Assembly: GCA_039545295.1 (NCBI GenBank)
Contig: BCIK01000002.1
Coordinates: 1,450,108-1,514,107, forward strand
Source of the DNA: Udeniomyces pyricola
Taxonomy: Eukaryota > Basidiomycota > Tremellomycetes > Cystofilobasidiales > Mrakiaceae
Direction of reading: 5' to 3'
Length of the DNA: 64,000 nt
This document shows, piece by piece, positions 60,838-64,000 of the stretch. How positions within the stretch are numbered: position 1 is the first letter of the stretch; every line of letters starts with the position of its first letter. The translations under genes and the position numbers were made by a program. The notes beneath the pieces are model-generated. The model made no database searches. It was given only the letters and a program-made list of their open reading frames with translations, and was not told the DNA's origin.

Positions 60838-63800
60838 TCATCCCTCCAACAACATCGCCATCGACCGCCTTGGTTCTACCACATTCTCCTTTTCCTCCTC
60901 CTCCGACAACTGCCCATCAGCCGGCATTGCTGCCGTCCATTCCCTTCGTCCCCCTCCTCCTCCTCCCCCTATCGATGCAGAAAGAGAACCACCACCACCA
61001 CCAACAACAACCTTCAAACTTCCCCTTCGAGCCAACCTCGCATTCGCCACTGGCGTTGCTACACCCCCGCCAACTGCTGCTCCACCAGTACCTCCCATAC
61101 TAATCCTACTTTCCCTCCGTTGACTCTTGCCGACATCACTCGCTTTCCTCGGTGTCGCTCCACCATCACCATCGGATAAGATGGAACGTTGACGACGAGT
61201 CGACGTCGACGCCGTCGAAGCCGCAAGGTGATTCGAACTCGATGTCGCCAACGGGATCCGAGAGGACAACGACGACGACAACGACGAAGAAGAAGAAGTA
61301 GAAGAACACAGAGATACCCTAGAGCGGGAAACCGATCGATTGAGGGAAGCGTCTAGAGCCGAAGAAGAAAGCAGAGAAAGCGATTCAAGCGATTCAAGCG
61401 ATCCCGTTGAAGAGACGCCTGTGGATGAGGAAAGGGTTTGAGCGTCCGAGTGATTAGCTGTCATTTTGATGGAAGACGCTTGAGAGTCGGAATCAGCTTC
61501 GTCGTCGACAGAGTGCTGGGAAGTCGAAGAGAGCGAAGTGGAAGAGTGACTTCGAGGAGTACTCGTACTGGATGGCTGCAAGGTCGAGGGAGCTGTCGCC
61601 GAAAGAGTCGAAGCGGAAGGTGTCGATGAAAGACGGGGCCGAGAGCCCTTCGAGAGGTTGGTGGAAGATTGGGGAAGCGTGCGTGAGGCCGGTTGAGTTG
61701 TGGCCGGAACAGATGGAACAGCGAGCGTCTTGGTCGACGACGATGACGACGATGTCAGTCCTAATGACGATCGAGGTCGAACTTCCGAGACGGGTACAGC
61801 GTGACGATGTAAGCCAGGCGTGCCCATGGCGAGCGACGAGCGAGGTCGGTGCGTCCTCGAGGATGGAACGGGCGTTTCTTGAACCGTCGATGTCGCAAGA
61901 GATTGTCGAGCCCGTCCGCCTCGGGTACCGCTTGGCGTCGGTGCGATGGGAGTCTCGGGTCCGCGGGAGGCCGCTGCTTTGGAAAGAGTCGTCGCGAGAG
62001 ATTCGCGTCGGGTAGAGGACGGGGCTGCAGCAAAGGTGTGAACATCAGATATGGGCTTTGCAGCGGGCGTGTTGGCGCCAGCAACACCTCGAACACCAAA
62101 CTTGCGCTTGACCTAGATGAAACCGAGTCATGAAAAGAAGGGCACCATACAAAACATGTTGAGGCATCAGCCGAGCACTGGATTTCTTCCTGATGAGAAT
62201 AGGTGAGAATGAAGTCAAGAAGGACAAACGTACGAGTTCCAGTTCCTGCTGCTTCGAGTCGAGGGCAATCTCCATCCCCTCCAAGCTTTCCCTCACCTCA
62301 GCTCGACTACGGGTGAGATGAACGATCCGTAGCTCTCTCTGGGCTTCTTCACTTCTCAACCGGGCCACCTCCTTACTCAGCCTCTCGAGCTCCCCAGAAT
62401 CGGCTTCAACCCGCGTCGACGAGAGATGGGCCGAGATTTCAGCCGATGCTCGATCGCGAATAGCCGACTCAAAGAGTGTCTGCTGTTCCTGTTTGGCTTG
62501 TTCGAGGGAAGTTATCTGAGCGGTCTGCGACGCAATCGTTCGGGTCAAGTCTCGAATCTGCTTCGAAGTTTCCTCTTCGGCCCGCTCAAACGTCTCTCGA
62601 GCCTCACGCGCTTTACGCGCAGAACCGTCTTCGAGACCATCAAGCTTGGCCTTGAGTTCGGAAAGCTCTTTGGTCTGCGCGGCAAGGGTAGCGTCCGAGG
62701 CGGAGAGCAAGTCACGGTACTTGCGGGATTGGGCGAGATGATGCTCCTTGGAGGCAAGAGCATCCGCGTGGGAAGCTCGAAGTTGAATGAGTTGGGCAAT
62801 CTCGGCGGCGTGTCGGGTCGTCAAATCTTGAACTTGTTGCAAACTCGAGGCAAGCGACGTTTCCATCTGAGCTGTCCGCTGCTCAAATAGAAAAAAGAAG
62901 CAAAGCAGAAAGAAAAGATATATATATATAAAAGTACGAAAGGTAAACTTGTCAGTTGCCAAGTTGGATATATCTACAGCGCACGACCCCAGACGTTTTT
63001 TAAAAGACAAACTAACGTACCTCGTTAAATGCGTCCACTTCGGCTTTGGTTTCATCTAATCTCGCTTGCAATGCATCCGCCTCTTCCCATGCTTCGTCTC
63101 GCTGTCTCGTCAACTCATCTCTCTCCTCTAGGACTTGATCTCTTTCCACACGCCACTCTTCTTCCTCGGGATGGATTTCCTTCTCGCTTGCCGCCATGGC
63201 AGCAGCCGCAGCCGACTCGACAGCCTCATCCCGCTCCTTCTCGACCTCCTCCAACCTCGCTTTCGCAGCATTCATCTCCTCTTGCTCCGTCGCGAGTTGT
63301 TCGTGTAAGCCATCTCGCTCTGCTTCGAGTTCGTTGAGGACTTCCCCAAGAGAGAGGAATTCGGCCTCGACGGACTGAAGTGAAGCGCTCAATTGGGTGT
63401 TGTCAGACGTCAAGGCGGCTAGCTCGGCAGCAAGGGTAGCAATCGCGGTCTCATGAGCGGCCGAGCGTGAATCGAGATTGGCTTGAAGTTGAGCGAGTTC
63501 CTGTAAGGCAGACAAGAACATGATCAGGTCAGAGACAAGGGAGGGGNGGGGGAGGGGGCACAACGATCGATACTGAAGTGTCTGGTCCGTGAGAAACTTG
63601 CTGACAATAGAAAAGAAAAAACACACACCTCTTTATGGGCAGCCTCCTTAACGATGACCTCTTGCTTGATGACCTTGATCTGATTCTTGAATCCTTCAAT
63701 CTCCTCCCATGCCCGATCGGCCATCTTCCATTGATGCTCCAGTTCCCCTCGGTTTTCTTCGAGCTTGGTCTTGTCTTTCGTCGCCTCAGCCTGAAGTTGC

Positions 63801-64000
63801 TCGTTTTCGACCCTAACCGCAACGAGGGTAGCGGTAAGAGTTTGGATAGCTTCGGCTTGGTCAGATGATGCTTGAGAAGCGTCCGTCGATGGGGTGAGAG
63901 TGGACAGGTGTTGTACTTGAGATTCGAGACCGTCAATGATGGCTTGGAGTCGTTCTTTTTCCTGCTCGTCCTGTTCTTGACGCCGGATTTCCGCTTGCTT
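60838..64000 (-). CDS. Large coiled-coil protein, C-terminal part (5' end outside window)
   Basis: Exons (minus): 64000-63629 (open at the window edge), 63500-63021, 62878-62234, 62112-60838, giving 923 C-terminal residues. The first three exons encode an almost uninterrupted heptad-rich coiled coil of about 500 residues, for example ELAALTSDNTQLSASLQSVE and ELERLSKEVARLRSEEAQRE. After it comes a basic block, VKRKFGVRGVAGANTPAAK, then about 400 Ser/Thr/Arg-rich residues ending with a Glu-rich patch and RRSMAMLLEG. This layout would suit a cytoskeletal, motor or spindle-associated protein whose head domain lies beyond the window, but I recognise no diagnostic motif and give no function. Donors are GTGTGT, GTACGT and GTACGT, and all phases are 0. 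Confidence 0.8.

Overview
The window is nuclear DNA from an intron-rich fungus, most likely a basidiomycete. Genes are split into many short exons with GT..AG introns, mostly about 50-350 bp and often pyrimidine-rich. The proteins are typical fungal housekeeping proteins: GFA1, EF-1beta, the NUF2 kinetochore subunit, a fungal perilipin, an HbrB/BIT61-type TORC2 subunit and a FRE-type ferric reductase. Exon structures were assembled by hand from open frames, splice signals, phase and family motifs. Every complete model closes as a whole number of codons.

Layout from left to right: the 3' end of an unrecognised plus-strand gene (95-285); SDHAF2/Sdh5 (minus) and EF-1beta (plus) divergent across a (GT)n tract; a DUF300/TMEM184-like membrane protein (plus, 6579-10976) convergent with a ferric-reductase-like protein (minus, 12103-17375); a UPF0598 protein (plus, 18112-19008); GFA1 (plus, 20868-25207, 18 exons); three plus-strand genes, namely MND1, a PB1-UBA protein and EXO1 (26236-37000); three minus-strand genes, namely the HbrB-like TORC2 subunit, a perilipin-like lipid droplet protein and UTP13 (38237-49005); NUF2 (plus, 49534-52978); and three minus-strand genes, namely a complex I NDUFS5-like subunit, an m-AAA protease and a 5'-truncated coiled-coil protein (54257-64000).

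The neighbours do not form one pathway. Several products are mitochondrial or probably so: SDHAF2 (succinate dehydrogenase flavinylation), the NDUFS5-like subunit, the m-AAA protease and possibly the UPF0598 protein. MND1 and EXO1 both act in homologous recombination and flank the PB1-UBA gene. No transposon, CRISPR array, rRNA or intact tRNA was recognised. Intergenic and intronic DNA is rich in microsatellites and homopolymers, and all six N bases lie inside or beside poly-G/poly-C runs.

I found no clear new biological system. The observations most worth following are the PB1-UBA protein (a possible p62/NBR1-like autophagy receptor), a PIP-box-like motif just after the EXO1 nuclease core, very small coding exons, and large disordered insertions or extensions in core proteins.
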